Shown here piece by piece: positions 1 to 13,561 of a DNA stretch of 64,000 nucleotides (position 1 is the first letter of the stretch; each line of letters opens with the position of its first letter). The stretch lies in the NCBI GenBank assembly GCA_023374045.1, contig CM041783.1, forward strand, positions 99,482,357 through 99,546,356. The letters are read 5' to 3'. This DNA comes from Limonium bicolor (Eukaryota > Streptophyta > Magnoliopsida > Caryophyllales > Plumbaginaceae). Made by a program: the position numbers and the translations under genes. Below the pieces are notes generated by a model that did no database searches, was not told the DNA's origin, and saw nothing but the letters and a program-made list of their open reading frames with translations.

Positions 1-1808
1 ACTACCACTTACACACTTTGTTTTCTACTCAAATTTCGCCATAGCTTCTCTAGCATCTTATCATGCCCAAATGCATTGTTTTCCTCATTCATCCATCTCA
101 CACACATCAAGTTCTTTCTCATCACATCTCACCACCAAACCAACTCATTCACAACAACTCATATATTGCAATAATCTTAAATTGCATAGCACCAAGGCTC
201 TTAAATGACATGGCTCTTAGGCCCTTAAATGACTTAAACTTAAACACTAAATTTCCCACATATAAAAGCTTTCAACCTGCAAATACACCCATCAATCTCA
301 TAGTAATTATAATGCTCTTAAAATGCATCTTAAACTTATATTACTAACTCATTCCCATTGGCTCCTTAGTCACAAGTTCACAAGCTTATTTAAGTTCTTT
401 TTCTTAGGTTACATAACCCATTACCTAATGTAAGCCCTAGGCTACATTGGTACCCATCTAAAACTCATTCCTTAAACCTTAAACCTCCATTAGGTAAGTA
501 ATTTACCTTGTTTTCTCAAGCTTATCTTATCTTCCTCCTTAGACCTTCTTCTTGAATGAATATCGGCCACCACTTAAACTTCCTTTGCCCATGTTCTAAC
601 CAATATTCAATGACTCACATGAGTACTAAACAATACACTAACCTCAAGGAATGAAAACCTAGGTTAGAAATGTGTTCTAAGTCATAAAAGTAGATGATTA
701 CCTTTGAAGTCTCAAAGTAGACTTGGGCATTGAATGAAATAGGACCTCCACTAGTCCTTGGTGAATAAATCAAGCTAAAATAAGGCATAAAAACAAGGCC
801 CCATGAGTAGAAATTTTCGGCCATGTAGAAGAAATGATGGAAACATGGTTTTTCTTACATTTCCTTTACCTTAAGAGAATGGAGAAGCTAATGAGCTCTT
901 CAAACTTGATTTTCCTCCATTAATGGAGTTTCCTCTTGGCACCAAAATGGAGCTTTGAAAGATTTGAAAAGATAGAAAGATAGGTCTTGGCCTAACTAAG
1001 AGAAATATGTGTTTAGTTTTTGATTTGGAGCTAAAATGAGTAAGTTGTTGCCAAAGCAAGGTGGTGGTGCCATGGGTGCTGCTCCTACGTGAATGAAGGG
1101 AGGAAGAAGATGGTGAAATCGTTGGAAGAAGAGAAATGAAGAGAGAGAAGAAGAAAGGTGGCTAATGTAAGATATTTGCTTTAATAAAGCAAATAGTACT
1201 CTTTTACTTATCTCTTCTTTTCTTCCTTATTTGACTACTTATGCTGACTCATCCTTCTTTAGAAAACCAGCCCCCTATCTTAAATAAGGCTAGTCATGGT
1301 CTTTGTTGACCAACTAATTAGCTTATATTGATTAAAACTTAAACTAGTCACTATTTGGCATTATTCACTAATTAGTGCACATATTTCTGAAATTTTTGAT
1401 TTCCCATTGATTTAGGCTTCCTAATGTGATACTAATTAGTACACATGTTGATTAAAGAGTAATGATGGACATTTAGCCACTCAAAACTCAATTCTAAGAC
1501 AATTTCTCAAAAATGTGCTTTAAGACTTCTTAAAGCACATTTTGTGTTTTAACTTGTTTTCAAGCTTGGTTTTCTTTGCTAATTGATTTAAAATGACCAT
1601 TAGAATATTACTAAGGTCTTATCATGATATTTGGGTACTCACCCAAGTCTCTCCAAGCTTAGAGCACATTTTTGCCCTAATTGCCCTGAAGGCATTTTCT
1701 TGTGTTTTCCTTGGTTTAAATTGTCCGCCAATCTTTCTAAGGCATATTCTAGCCTTACTACATCATAATTGGATGTTTACTTAGCATACTTAGGTTTGGG
1801 GTATTTCA
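1..1808 (-). repeat. 3' LTR of element A, partial
   Basis: This is the first 1.8 kb (element sense) of a 4.57 kb LTR; the rest lies left of the window. It starts, in element sense, at 1808 with TGAAATACCCC. It contains a perfect U3 inverted repeat (1510-1543), a TGAGTCA site (about 1240-1252) and a pyrimidine/purine-rich stretch (1080-1160) like a retroelement leader. The small reading frames here are not conserved between the two LTR copies. Confidence 0.9.
1510..1543. repeat. Perfect 16-bp inverted repeat in U3 of A
   Basis: The left arm AAAATGTGCTTTAAGA at 1510-1525 pairs with 1528-1543 across a 2-nt loop. The other LTR copy (near 11296-11330) has one mismatch in the arm. Element B has the same structure at 14203-14236. 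Confidence 0.8.
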
Positions 1809-1830
1809 ATCTACCCCCCTTAAAAGAACT
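1809..1830 (-). promoter_or_regulatory. Polypurine tract of A (plus-strand priming site)
   Basis: In element sense this reads AGTTCTTTTAAGGGGGGTAG followed by AT and the LTR. The same tract precedes the 3' LTR of B (24325-24342) and C (49650-49671). It fixes the orientation of A as minus. Confidence 0.9.
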
Positions 1831-2057
1831 TTGTCCCCAAAGTTCTCATGCATCTTTTCTTATTAGAATACATGTCTTACCTCATTCCTTAGATCATATA
1901 GATCATACTTATGCATACTTAATCTCATTGGATCATTGGATCCGCCATATTCTTATACTTAAATGTCACACAACATGCTTAAGCATGTGTAGCACTCAAA
2001 ATTCCTTTTGTTCCTTTTTTGATGATTAAAACATTCACATAACTTCCAGCGTATTCT

Positions 2058-2209
2058 CCCATGTCACCGGTCCGTACACAATGGCTCATTCGTCCTCGTC
2101 ACCATGGGCCAGAATACAAAACACCCTGCTCTCCCCATGTCACCGGTCCGAAGACAAAGGCTCGTGCGTCCTCGACTTCATGGGCGAGACTCAGTAAAAG
2201 GTAATCCTT
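2058..2209. repeat. Two-copy 76-bp tandem repeat in A 3' UTR
   Basis: The motif CCCATGTCACCGGTCCG starts at 2058 and again at 2134. It is followed in both copies by similar ACAA.GGCTC..CGTCCTCG sequence. Related but more diverged sequence occurs at the matching place in C (about 49060-49180). Confidence 0.65.
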
Positions 2210-2274
2210 TTTACGAGGTCATGTGAGGAATAATTCCTCTAATTAAAAATACAAGCAACTCCAATTTCATTTTA

Positions 2275-2440
2275 TCCTAAGGCCTCTATCCTTAGTGTGA
2301 TTAAATTGTGACCACTGGTAGGGAGTTTCAGGAATAATCCTACCCTGATGTGATCAGCATCAGTGTAGAACCATCCTTCCACTCCAATTTGTGTTCGGTT
2401 TCCCTTGATCCCTAGAAAATCAAGTTCCACCTCCCACGTC
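2275..2440 (-). other. Conserved block shared by A, C and D
   Basis: In element sense the block runs from GTGGGAGGTGGAACTTGAT through 'CTGATGCTGATCACATCAGG' to a GGTCACAA-type end. Close copies occur in D at about 37580-37735 and C at about 48675-48820. In A it can be read as protein (DADHIRVG...FLKLP), but C and D have in-frame stops there. Nucleotide conservation is clearer than protein conservation. Confidence 0.65.
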
Positions 2441-2971
2441 ATTTTCAAACATCCAAATAATTCACTCATGTCCAATTTTCTATCTTTTTTAGTTCTTCTA
2501 ATCATAATCAATACATCTTCAAAGTGTGGCCTCAGTCCATCAAACATTCCCAATTCATCTCTTAGTACTTACCTCAGGGCTTAACTTCCTACTAGGTTCC
2601 ATTACAGTCTCATACCATTTCTCACCATCTTACGTCTCATAACATTACCATTTCCTTCTTCATACTCATATCAAATGATATCTCATAGTGCCATCTTATT
2701 CTTATCTCACACCTAGTCTCATATCGACTCATACCTCATATATTCCTTATTTCTTAAGTCTCCTTAATCCTTTTCCTTAATTCTCTTAACTTGTACTCAC
2801 ACCGGAGTTAACAAGACAGGTACTTAATATGTATGGTATTCACATCTTCTGTGTGCAATAACCATGATTTATCTCAAAATGTTTGTGTAAAACATATTCT
2901 CATATTCTTTTGTGTGCTATGCACACCGTAGTTTATGTACTCAGTACACAACATACGCTAAGCGGTTTCGC

Positions 2972-3008
2972 TCTACCCCCCCTTAAAATGGATTACGCCC
3001 ACGTAATC
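2972..3008 (-). promoter_or_regulatory. Internal polypurine tract with adjacent hairpin in A
   Basis: The plus strand has a run complementary to TTTTAAGGGGGGGTAGAG at 2971-2988, then an inverted repeat GATTACG-CCCA-CGTAATC at 2991-3008. In element sense the hairpin comes first and the purine tract follows. B, C and D have the same arrangement with compensatory stem changes. Confidence 0.75.
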
Positions 3009-6000
3009 GGTGTCACATCATCTTTGAACATAAGTTCAAGGTGTCTAATTCTCACCAAGCATTCTAGCTTCCACGTCATCTATCTTACCTATAATTCGAT
3101 CAGAAATGACTTAGTCTCTGTATCGAGGATTCTTAACGGTACTTATACCGTTTCCTTAACTTAGTTTGGTCTAATCTCAAAGGTAGTGGTCTGCTAGCTT
3201 CCGCTGCGCGACTCTGATAATCTTAGGCTTAATTGTCTCAATGGACACGTGTTATCTTCATATATACACGGCCTTAATGAGTGGTAACTCGTCTATCTAT
3301 TCTCCTTGAAGATCTTATGCTCATACTCTTAGTATTTTTCTCGAATGTCTAAATTGTTCTCCCCAAAAGAACTTTGGTCTGAGGATGATTCTTAGTCTGA
3401 AATTACTGTTTAGTGCATATCGCGCTTTACAGTCTTAATCCTTTACATCTTAAGACATGTCCAATGTCTGTACTTAACAATCCGTGCTCTTCGCACTTCA
3501 TAGTCCTTAATTATTTGTTCTCCGGTTCCTTTGTGTTGCTGGTTCAACTGAATTCTTTTTCTTCAACTGTTGTGGTGGTAGATGCTCTTGTCCGATCTTG
3601 CGTCGTTGTCGGTGGTACGGAGTCGACTACTTCCCGTGTTCCTTACACCACTCGTCCACATGCATGGGGTACCTTACTGGTACATTACTACTTACCCAAC
3701 TAACTCATAAATGAGCGTGTCAGGCCTGCAAGCCCCTGTGGGGTGCAGTCGTCCCACGTCTCGTTTTAGTAAACTCATAGTGTCCGTCACACGTTTAGCT
3801 ATTGCTAATTATGAAGTATTCTGTTGTCGATCTCCTCTTTCATCGTTCCATAATAACATTTATTGTTCTTCTTGAAGTTAATCAAGGGAAGTCCATTTAC
3901 TGTGTTCTTGGGTACGGTATGCTCCAGCTCCTTTCTGCATTGATTCTATTTCTTAGTAGCTTAGGTCTCTTTCCATAGAGCCTCCTATCTTCTTTTCATA
4001 TTCATTCAATTAGGAATGCACTTCCAGTTCCTTAAGGAATGGGTAGTGTGCTTCCTGCGAAATCTTACCTGACTAGGTCCAGACTACTGGCATCAATGCT
4101 CAGTTCGTCTACCATCTTATTTTCTTACTTATGCTGGTCTTAACTCATAAATCTAATTTCCTCAGTGTCAATACTTGACGGCTCATACCGAACGGTCGCT
4201 TTACCGCGCACCACGTCCTAATTCCCCTTATATAGCTATTGTACTCACGACCACTACTACCGTGGTAGTTGGCCCTTACCATGTTGCCCATTGATGGTGC
4301 AACCTCTTATTCACTTATTCTAATGTCTTACCTTATACTCAATCCCTTTTTGGTGTAAACACACTGGGAGTTCTTTCATTCCGGTATTGGCGGTTGTCGT
4401 ACCGTGTTGTAAAATAGTTGACTCTTGATATGAAGGTGTTCTGCTCCAATCTCAGATTCGTAAGTAAGCTAATTTCTTTCGTTTTCTTTCACACTTAGTG
4501 ACGTTATCTACCATGTAATTTAACTGGTTACCGAAGAAGTCATCCACTGAATCATAAGCTCTTCGGAGCATTGATTAATTGACGTGCCATAATGTGCAGT
4601 CACAATGTTTATCTCTGACCATTACTAATTCTTACATCCTGGGTGTTGGATATAGGGTCTATCTGTGCCACCTTCCTTATTACTCAAGTGTATCTGGTAT
4701 GTTCTAAGGTAATCTCAAGGTTCATAGTTTCCATTTTCTAGCAAAAGCGTATTGCATCTCTAATAAGTGAAAGCCCTTTTGAGGGGTTCATTCCCACTCA
4801 TGGCCTCACAACAAGGAGAGGTATCCCCAACCTAAAAGGTATGGTTCGTTCTCCGCTCCTGTCCTCAGCATTATCTCAATATCCTCATTGGTACTCCTCC
4901 TTGGTAATATCTTCCCCAATCTAAGTTATAGGTTTGGTAACCGTTCATATCTACAAATTGTAGTCCCTTCGTGGCTTAAACAAGCTCTCTTATAACTTAC
5001 CGCGCCTCGGGCACTGATGTGGTTAACACCCTTGGCTCGTAGGCTCTTAATGCTTAATGTCTCAGTTCATTATTTGTACTCTTACTCATCTGCAGGTCAT
5101 CCCTATAAGATTCTGGTTCTTTGAGCACTATTCACCGTTAGGTTACATACTAAATGTAGTATCGAGTTCCATGATAAGTTGCTGCATCCTGCTTCCTGCT
5201 AGGGAAGTTGTTCAGGTGATCTGAGGTTACTTAATGTCTTTGACAATACTGTCATTTTACTAGACTTATGTCTTTTAATAGTCAAGGTTAGGTTCGTATT
5301 AGGCGTTTGCCTTATGGTGTCCAAGTTGGATATCATCCTGTCATCTTATACTCCCATCTCAACGCTTCGTTCAACTTCCGTTGACTATGCCACCCGTTGA
5401 TGATCGATCATACTTGGGTGTTAATGAGTTAAACAAACAGTGTTAACTGTCATTCATCAGTTGTTCGGCTCGACTATGCCCGCTCTGTGGGGGTAGTCCT
5501 CTGAGCTTTCCTTTTTCAGGGTTGTACGACCTTAATCCTTAGTAGGTTATAGCTTACGTCTACTCTCTCTGTCCTTGTTTCCGAGGTTTACTAACATATT
5601 CATCAAAGTTTGTTGTTATCGGCAGGTTTTACGGTCATCTCGGGAGTTTTATCCCGCTCTTTTTAGAAAACGTTATGTCAACGGTCTCAATGGTATCTTA
5701 TTATACATTCCTCGTATGTTATTGCTTACATATTGTTTTGCTCGGATCACCGAGCGATCTCTTAGGTTTTCCTCGTGGAGTTTGAGATTGGTATTCTTAC
5801 CGTAATATCGGTTGTTGTTGTAGTGGGTTATACCGTTGCTAATATTTTTATGGTTTAGTATTTCGTCTAAGCTCAGCTCCCTGCTGACTGATGTGTCGGT
5901 TCATCTCATCATGGTCAGGCCGTCAGGCCCTTCCAAGGTCCTATTTTTCTGTTCTTATGGATTTACAATCCGGTATTAATATATGCTGCAACTGTAGCGT

Positions 6001-6046
6001 TCTCCTATTTCGCCTTGATTGCTTTTCGTGTGGCTTTACCGTGGTA

Positions 6047-6066
6047 GCACTTGCTATGGCAAGTGC
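6047..6066 (-). repeat. Conserved GCACTTGC hairpin in A interior
   Basis: GCACTTGC-TATG-GCAAGTGC is a perfect 8-bp inverted repeat about 0.95 kb downstream of the PBS. Counterparts are in D (34386-34405) and C (45332-45350). Confidence 0.65.
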
Positions 6067-6988
6067 GCCATGCAGGATGGGTTATTGGTACAAGGTACAT
6101 CGGTAATGACACTTCCTTCTAATTTCCATGTAATTGGTAGTCCTCAGGACCCCTTCGATAATCTCTTATTTTGGATAACCGTCCATCCGGCAGTTTCCTT
6201 GTTGTTTGACAGTACTGTCATCTACCAGGGCGTTCCTCTTCCTGAGGGAACCCCTTAATACTTTCTTATGTCTTAATCCTCGTTCTTGTCTTCACACATT
6301 TTGTTGTGGTTACTGAGTAATGATTCTCCTTTAGGCACTACATCGTAGTCCTATTTCGGTACACAATTTATATGAGTTCCTATCATCGTCCGCATTATGT
6401 TGGCCAGGTTTTATAACCTTCCTCATTGTATGGGGTTTGGAGTTCCCGTTTCTAACTGGACTTTCCAGTAATCTCAATCCTCATGCTTTGTATTATCCAA
6501 CTGTTATGCTCACTCGGACCGTTGTCCGGTACTCATGTCTCTTATCATTTCCTTATCCATTGCACGCGTAGTGCTTTCCTTACCATTGGTATCGCGGGTT
6601 ATTTCGACTGCGTAGCATGTCGACCGATGTTGCCGGTAATTTCTGTTCCCTTACTGATAGTATTCCATAGGTAGCGCCTGTTTCTCTGTTGCGCTCCATT
6701 GAAAACCTCCAAGTTCCCCGTAACTGTTGTGCAACAAGGTGTTTCTCGTACTGCTTATTGTTAGCTAACTGTCAGATCGAGTTTCCCCGAGTAAGAGAAG
6801 GCTTTCTTCTCTCTGGCGTTTGTTCCACATGTCCAGGGTTAGGGATGTGGAGGGCGGGTCTAGGTACTATGGATATCCGGTAGACACCGGGAAGTCCCGA
6901 CTAACGCACCTCTCACTCTACCTCTTAACCCTTAACCCATAACTCACTCTCAACCTCAATATTCTCCTAAGTTCGGTATTTCTTGTCT

Positions 6989-7015
6989 TCAGAGCGTAAC
7001 TACGCTCTGATACCA
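6989..7015 (-). promoter_or_regulatory. Primer binding site of A inside a hairpin
   Basis: In element sense TGGTATCAGAGC is complementary to the 3' end of plant initiator Met-tRNA and lies 4 nt after the LTR. It is followed by its own inverted copy, giving TCAGAGCGTA-GT-TACGCTCTGA (6989-7010). Confidence 0.9.
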
Positions 7016-7319
7016 CTTTTGTAACACCCCAACTCAATCCAAATGTGGTCTCGCAACTTAAGAGCATATATATATATACATGTCACAGCGGAATTCTTTA
7101 CACTCCAGGACCTTGCCACGGTCAGACTACAGAATTTACCGAACATTAGTACATAACAACCTTAACCAAATACATATTCTTCTTACAATCCTCTCACAAC
7201 CTATACATCTTACTAACTCAATTGTCATACGAGTGTACATGCACAACTCGTAGGTCACACTTAATCCTTAACACTTGTATCCTCTTCTTACTCTAGCGAC
7301 GGCCGCCTCCTGATGTACT

Positions 7320-7356
7320 CCTGTGTAGTAAAAAACAGCCCCCAAAGGGGGTCAGC
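7320..7356 (-). promoter_or_regulatory. Hairpin plus splice-acceptor-like site in A LTR
   Basis: In element sense GCTGACCCCC-TTT-GGGGGC is followed by a T-rich stretch and ACACAG|G. The same arrangement is present in LTRs of A', B, C and D. Calling it a 3' splice site is inference from the pyrimidine-rich stretch and the AG. Confidence 0.5.
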
Positions 7357-8682
7357 ACGAATGCTGGTAGATCCTCTCATGGCCCCCAAGCTAACGTGGC
7401 TACGACGACTAATTGTCGATAGCATGGAGGTTGATTAGATGCACAACATAATAGTAAATGCTGTAAACAACAATCCAAATATGAACAATCAAGTTCACAC
7501 ACAATGAACAACTTAAATGCGTTCCCTTAATTAGAGAGTTAATTGTTTAACTCCTTAAGTTATATTTCCTCTTAATCTTAGTCCATCCTTACCTCACCTC
7601 AATCTTAATCTTATTTTAATCTTAGAAACAACCACCCTTTAATATGGAGTGGATGTAGCTTATCTTAGCCTTAACAATACAAACCATCCCTTAAAAGGAA
7701 TGGTTGCAACTTATCTTAACCTTACCTTAAGTATGCCAACCGTTCTCTCATTGGGAACAGGTTAGCCCTTAGTTCGTTGTTTATTTTTGTAGGGCTTGGT
7801 TAACCCTAGCCAACAGCAGGACACTTACCGGCAATAAACAACATTCTTAAATTGTTGGGGATGTAGGCTTGATCCCCCCACGCCATCTTAAAGCCACCTA
7901 CCTTGGACTGGGTGTCCAATGTAGCCGAGCCGGCCAACCGACCCAAGGCTACTAGTCCGAGGACTAGTCCTTAATTGGAAGTCGAATCTGCTATAGATAC
8001 CGACCCCCTTTCCTTAGCATGCATGACCGGAGATCGGTCCCGAGTTTCCTCACTCAAGTTCCAGTTAGTAGTAGTCTCAAGACCATGTTTGTTGGTTAAC
8101 CTCTTTCGGTTTATATCGTCCCATATTAGGGAGTGTTCCTTAGTCTCACTCATTTCCTTACTAAACGTTGGTTAGTAAGTTCTCACGGTATGTTGTGTTA
8201 GTTTTCAAACATCACACAACAATACAATAAATATAATATATTCCGGTTGCATGCTTTATCTTGTTTAGTGAGCACACAAAACAAATAGCACACAAGCCGA
8301 GGGACACCTCGTTAGCAAGCAGGTCACAAGAGAACTGTACCGTTCACCGTTGGTCGTTAGGTTGCTTACGCTCTTCCGGAGTCCAAATTCAGAGTCCTAA
8401 AACATTCATTCAGTTTTAGGTTGTTAATCACTTAACTCAATCCAACTTACTAATCTTACTTAACTTAATTACTTACTTAACTTACTTAACTTTTAATGAT
8501 TCCAACCTAACACCTCTTAAGTCTTATAACTTAATCTTACAAACTTAATCTTAAACTTTTAAGTTTATTCTTAACTTATTCCCTTAGGTCTTTATACCTC
8601 TAATCATCATTGCCCCCTTAATGGGGTACCATTCATACCACTAAACTCTCTTAGGGTTTCCTTTTTTTTTTTTAAGTCTTAA

Positions 8683-8877
8683 GGGTCGTCCGACCCACCG
8701 TCTGACCCACCAACTGGGTCGGTCCATTCTAGAGACTCTCCCGTCTTTTAAAACCCCTCCGTCCGACCCACTGTCCGACCCTCCAACTGGGTCGGTCCAT
8801 TACAGAAACTCTTATGGCGGCTTAACAGAGGTCCGTCCGACCCACCCAAACTTGGGTCGGACCCCGGGGTCGGACGC
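8683..8877 (-). repeat. GTCCG-type hairpin array in A LTR
   Basis: A GC-rich island in AT-rich LTR has three degenerate units of about 70-75 bp. Each contains GACCGACCCA and GGGTCGGAC-type arms. Units are separated by sequence like AGAGTCTCTAGAATGG. The other LTR copy would lie left of the window. Confidence 0.75.
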
Positions 8878-11800
8878 CACCAGAACATGTCCAAAATTTG
8901 TTAAATCTTCACCAAACTTCTCCTTGAGCCTTCTAATGTGTTCTAACATCATTTAGACCCTTAAACCCACCTTTAATCATCCTCCAAACTCATGAAAATC
9001 ACCTCCAAAGATCATTCCAGCCTTTAGCTCAATTCTTGCAAGAAATTCCTAACACTTGTCAATTAATTCCTTATATTTCTAACATGTACATTTTGTCTAA
9101 AACTTCATCTAACCAAAGTGTTTCTTTTCAACCCATATAACTCCTCCTTAACATCATTGCACTCCATCTTTGCTTGTTAAACCTTCCAAGGTTATCTTGC
9201 ATGTCCATGCACAATTTCTCTTCTTTTCACTTGTTACTCATCACTCTTGAACTCTTAAGCTTGCTTATACATTTCTTTCCATTATCTTGATACCTTGACA
9301 TTGTTCTTCATTTACCTTAACCATGCAACACCCTCCTTAGACATTTCCACTTCTCTTATGTAACTTACTCACCATTCTCATGATCATACCCTCTTATACG
9401 TTTCTAGTCATTTCCCCTGACGACTTACAACATCCTCCTACCATTTTCACTTCCATCACCCAAGTCCACACATTACCATTCAACTAAACCTTACTAGTCC
9501 ACCACTAACATCACCACCTCTTACACAAACTTCTCGAACTCTCATTGTTCTTCTCTTAGTTCATACCTAAATCATCTCAAAGCATTACACATCATTTCCT
9601 CCAGATTTGCACGAGTCTTACATTCCTCATATCATGATTTTGGTGTGTTTAATACAATCACCAATCCTCTAATTCCTCCTAGACATCTCTAGGTCATTCT
9701 AAACCTCAAGAACTCCTTAGTTAACTCATTTCCACCCAATTTCCTTTTCATGCTCCCTAGTAAACCCTAGGGCATATTAGCTCACCACTACCACTTACAC
9801 ACTTTGTTTTCTACTCAAATTTCGCCATAGCTTCTCTAGCATCTTATCATGCCCAAATGCATTGTTTTCCTCATTCATCCATCTCACACACATCAAGTTC
9901 TTTCTCATCACATCTCACCACCAAACCAACTCATTCACAACAACTCATTATATTGCAATAATCTTAAATTGCATAGCACCAAGGCTCTTAAATGACATGG
10001 CTCTTAGGCCCTTAAATGACTTAAACTTAAACACTGAATTTCCCACATATAAAAGCTTTCAACCTGCAAATACACCCATCAATCTCATAGTAATTATAAT
10101 GCTCTTAAAATGCATCTTAAACTTATATTACTAACTCATTCCCATTGGCTCCTTAGTCACAAGTTCACAAGCTTATTTAAGTTCTTTTTCTAAGGTTACA
10201 TAACCCATTACCTAATGTAAGCCCTAGGCTACATTGGTACCCATCTAAAACTCATTCCTTAAACCTTAAACCACCATTAGGTAAGTAATTTACCTTGTTT
10301 TCTCAAGCTTATCTTATCTTCCTCCTTAGACCTTCTTCTTGAATGAATATCGGCCACCACTTAAACTTCCTTTGCCCATGTTCTAACCAATATTAAATGA
10401 CTCACATGAGTACTAAACAATACACTATCCTTAAGGAATGAAAACCTAGGTTAGAAATGTGTTCTAAGGCATAAAAGTGGATGATTACCTTTGAAGTCTC
10501 AAAGTAGACTTGAGCATTGAATGAAATAGGACCTCCAATAGTCCTTGGTGAATAAATCAAGCTAGAACAAGGCATAAAAACAAGGCCCCATGAGTAGAAA
10601 TTTTCGGCCATGTTGAAGAAATGATGGAAACATGGTTTTTCTTACATTTCCTTTACCTTAAGAGAATGGAGAAGCTAATGAGCTCTTCAAACTTGATTTT
10701 CCTCCATCAATGGAGTTTCCTCTTGGCACCAAAATGGAGCTTTGAAATTTGAAAAGATAGAAAGATAGGTCTTGGCCTAACTAAGAGAAATATGTGTTTA
10801 GTTTTTGATTTGGAGCTAAAATGAGTAAGTTGTTGCCAAAGCAAGGTGGTGGTGCCATGGGTGCTGCTCCTACGTGAATGAAGGGAGGAAGAAGATGGTG
10901 AAATCGTTGGAAGAAGAGAAATGAAGAGAGAGAAGAAGAAAGGTGGCTAATGTAAGATATTTGCTTTAATAAAGCAAATAGTACTCTTTTACTTATCTCT
11001 TCTTTTCTTCCTTATTTGACTACTTATGGTGACTCATCCTTCTTTAGAAAACCGGCCCCCTATCTTAAATAAGGCTAGTCATGGTCTTTGTTGACCAACT
11101 AATTAGCTTATATTGATTAAAACTTAAACTAGTCACTATTTGGCACTATTCACTAATTAGTGCACATATTTCTGAAATTTTTGATTTCCCATTGATGTAG
11201 GCTTCCTAATGTGATACTAATTAGTACAAATGTTGATTAAAGAGTAATGATGGACATTTAGCCACTCAAAACTCAATTCTAAGACAATTTCTCAAAAATG
11301 TGCTTTAAGACTTCTTAAAGGACATTTTGTGTTTTAACTTGTTTTCAAGCTTAGTTTTCTTTGATAATTGATTTAAAATGACCATTATAATATTACTAAG
11401 GTCTTATCATGATATTTGGGTACTCACCCAAGTCTCTCCAAGCTTAGAGCACATTTTTGCCCTAATTGCCCTTAAGGCATTTTCTTGTGTTTTCCTTGGT
11501 TTAAATTGTCCGCCAATCTTTCTAAGGCATATTCTAGCCTTACTACATCATAATTGGATGTTTACTTAGCATACTTAGGTTTGGGGTATTTCAGATAAAC
11601 TCATAAGCCAACTAAGACTTATAAATGAATTAAACATTATAAGGTCAAAAGTACAACTAGCATAAAGTAACAAAACTATATGTTCATATATATACACACT
11701 TGTATATATGTATAAATAATTAAACCTATGATTGAATGAGATAGGTTATTAGGATTCAATCCTAAGAGGTAAGACATACAATAATGTTATAATACGTGAA

Positions 11801-13561
11801 TTATAGTATTGACATAACTAATCCCGAATATAACCCAAAAACCCGAGTGACAACGAGTGGTTAATCACGAGGATGAAAACCGGGAGGGATTAGCGTTGTA
11901 TGGGGGTACCGAACCATATTACGAGCATAGTATATTAATACGTAGTGCTATGTATGTTCCAGATCCGTTAGAGGCATCTCGAGGAGCAACGGATTTAGCT
12001 TGATTCATACTCCACAGTCCTAGTTTCCTGGTGCACGGTATATTATTATGTGGCTTGATTGTCTCTCAGGATTTCCTCAGTTCAGACATTGTGTGAAAAT
12101 CTGTGATAAGATTCAATGTCTGCATGTGTGAATTAATATGCATTAGTTGTGTATTAATGCTGCTTTATTATTATTACTGTTGTATGATAACAATACCGTT
12201 CGTAATGTTACCAGTTGTTCGAGAATTATTCGAGGAACATAAGAGGACACAATAGAGTGGACCTTGGTGACATGTATGGTTTTCTTGCAACCTGTGTTCT
12301 ACCTGATTACACCGGCTTGTATGCCAACCTGTTTTTCTATGTGTTTGCCACCTTGCAAGATGAAGCATGAAATGAGTTTACAGTAATTCGTTTATGTGGC
12401 GTAGTTAGTTCCAATACCGTTTAACCTCGAAAATGTGTTAAACCGTAGCTAACCGACTCTAGGATCACATAAGAGATCGGTATTTGGATTTAACGACCGA
12501 ACCTACGAGGATGTTCTAACTATGGTTATTCGTGTGTTAGTTGTGTACTGTTGTTGTGTATAAGTGTGTTTACCTTCTTTGTGTATGTCGTTGTGTAACG
12601 ACTGTTGTTTTGTTCATGTCTGTCGGATGGTACCTTACCTCCCCTATGTGTCTAATTGAACCTCACTTACTATAATGTAAATTGTGGTAATAGGCCCCAT
12701 GGAGGGAGCTTCTAGCCAATGTGTTATTTGGGGTGACGAATCTGGGTGTCCGGTCGCGCGCGTATGTTTGGGAGTTGATATCTATATTTGATTCAACTCT
12801 CTCCTTTGTTCAGTTGTTTTCCTTCTTGGATTTCAATCTCCTACGAGCCACTAGCTGGCTCTCCTACCTTGACTATTATTTGGGGTTAGAGGGAATTGTG
12901 TATGGTGTGATCGGGTCTATATTAAGACCGACACATCTAAGTAAGTTATTGTGTATGGTGTGCTCGGGTCTATATTATGACCGACACATCTAAGTAAATA
13001 TGTACGGTGTGTTTGGAACTATATTATATCCGACACATCTCAAGTAAAGTATACGTTCTCTAAGAAGAACAGTAAGTTATTGTGTAACGAGCTCAACATG
13101 GGAATAGAAAGATTCTCTAGGCTCTAATGAGATGACTAACACTCATTTCGGTACGAGTCCTCACGTGATTCATCCCGAGTTATATTGTATGTAAGTTAAT
13201 GTGCGATGTGTGTTGTTATGTTTGTGTACGTTAATTTCCGAAATCAACCCCATGTTAATAAAAAAAGTAATTAAGTATAACTCGATTAAATGGGTAAGTG
13301 TCGTCTAATAAGGAATAGCTTCATTAAGGTAGAAACCCTCAAGGGTCAAGGAACACAATAACGTGATCTAACAAGTGTTGATGTGTTAACCTTATGGTTT
13401 GTATCCTATTGTTTAGATATGTGTTAATTATAAGCATGATATGTGTTTATAGTTTCCATGCATGATTTAAATATAATCAACCGCATGCTTAGACGACAAT
13501 TAGTTGTGCGTGGCCCGGTAGTATGCGAGCTGCACGATTACCATACCAGCAAACGTGCTGA

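Larger units (their letters stand above)
1831..6988 (-). other. Non-coding interior of A
   Basis: About 5.2 kb lies between PBS and PPT with no recognisable gag, protease, RT, RNase H or integrase in any frame. It is similar to the interiors of C (44589-49650) and D (33488-38430). Shared pieces include a start segment after the PBS carrying 'ACCGAGCTTAGG'-like and 'CCCGCCCTCCAC'-like motifs (about 6840-6990), a segment near 3640-3760, a hairpin at 6047-6066, an internal PPT with hairpin at 2972-3008, and a 150-bp block at about 2275-2440. The longest nearby frame (2272-2553, minus) is interrupted in C and D, so I do not call it a gene. Confidence 0.75.
1..11593 (-). mobile_element. Element A: non-autonomous Tekay-like LTR retrotransposon, left end outside window
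   Basis: Two copies of one LTR flank a 5.2 kb interior. The left copy (1-1808) matches 9787-11593 with few differences. Orientation is minus: the complement of a Met-type primer binding site abuts the right LTR at 7004-7015, and the complement of a G-rich polypurine tract abuts the left LTR at 1809-1830. LTR ends read TGAAATACCCC...GTGTTACA in element sense. By eye I count roughly 25-30 substitutions and few indels across 1.8 kb of paired LTR, so the insertion is fairly recent. No gag or pol domain is visible in any frame of the interior. Confidence 0.9.
7020..11593 (-). repeat. 5' LTR of element A (4.57 kb)
   Basis: This is the full LTR, bounded by TG/CA ends in element sense (TGAAATACCCC at 11593 down to TGTTACA at 7020). 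It is unusually long. The core promoter probably lies about 0.5 kb from the element-sense start, because a short AT-rich stretch, GGGGGC and TGAGTCA cluster there (about 11025-11060). The rest would then be R/U5 leader. It contains a GC-rich GTCCG repeat array (8683-8877) and a CCCCC-AAA-GGGGG hairpin before an AG dinucleotide (7320-7356). A microsatellite-like AT run lies near 7066-7078. Confidence 0.9.

Noticed and set aside
2272..2553. 93-aa minus-strand frame as a gene in A
   Set aside because: The homologous blocks in C and D contain stops, so coding is not supported.
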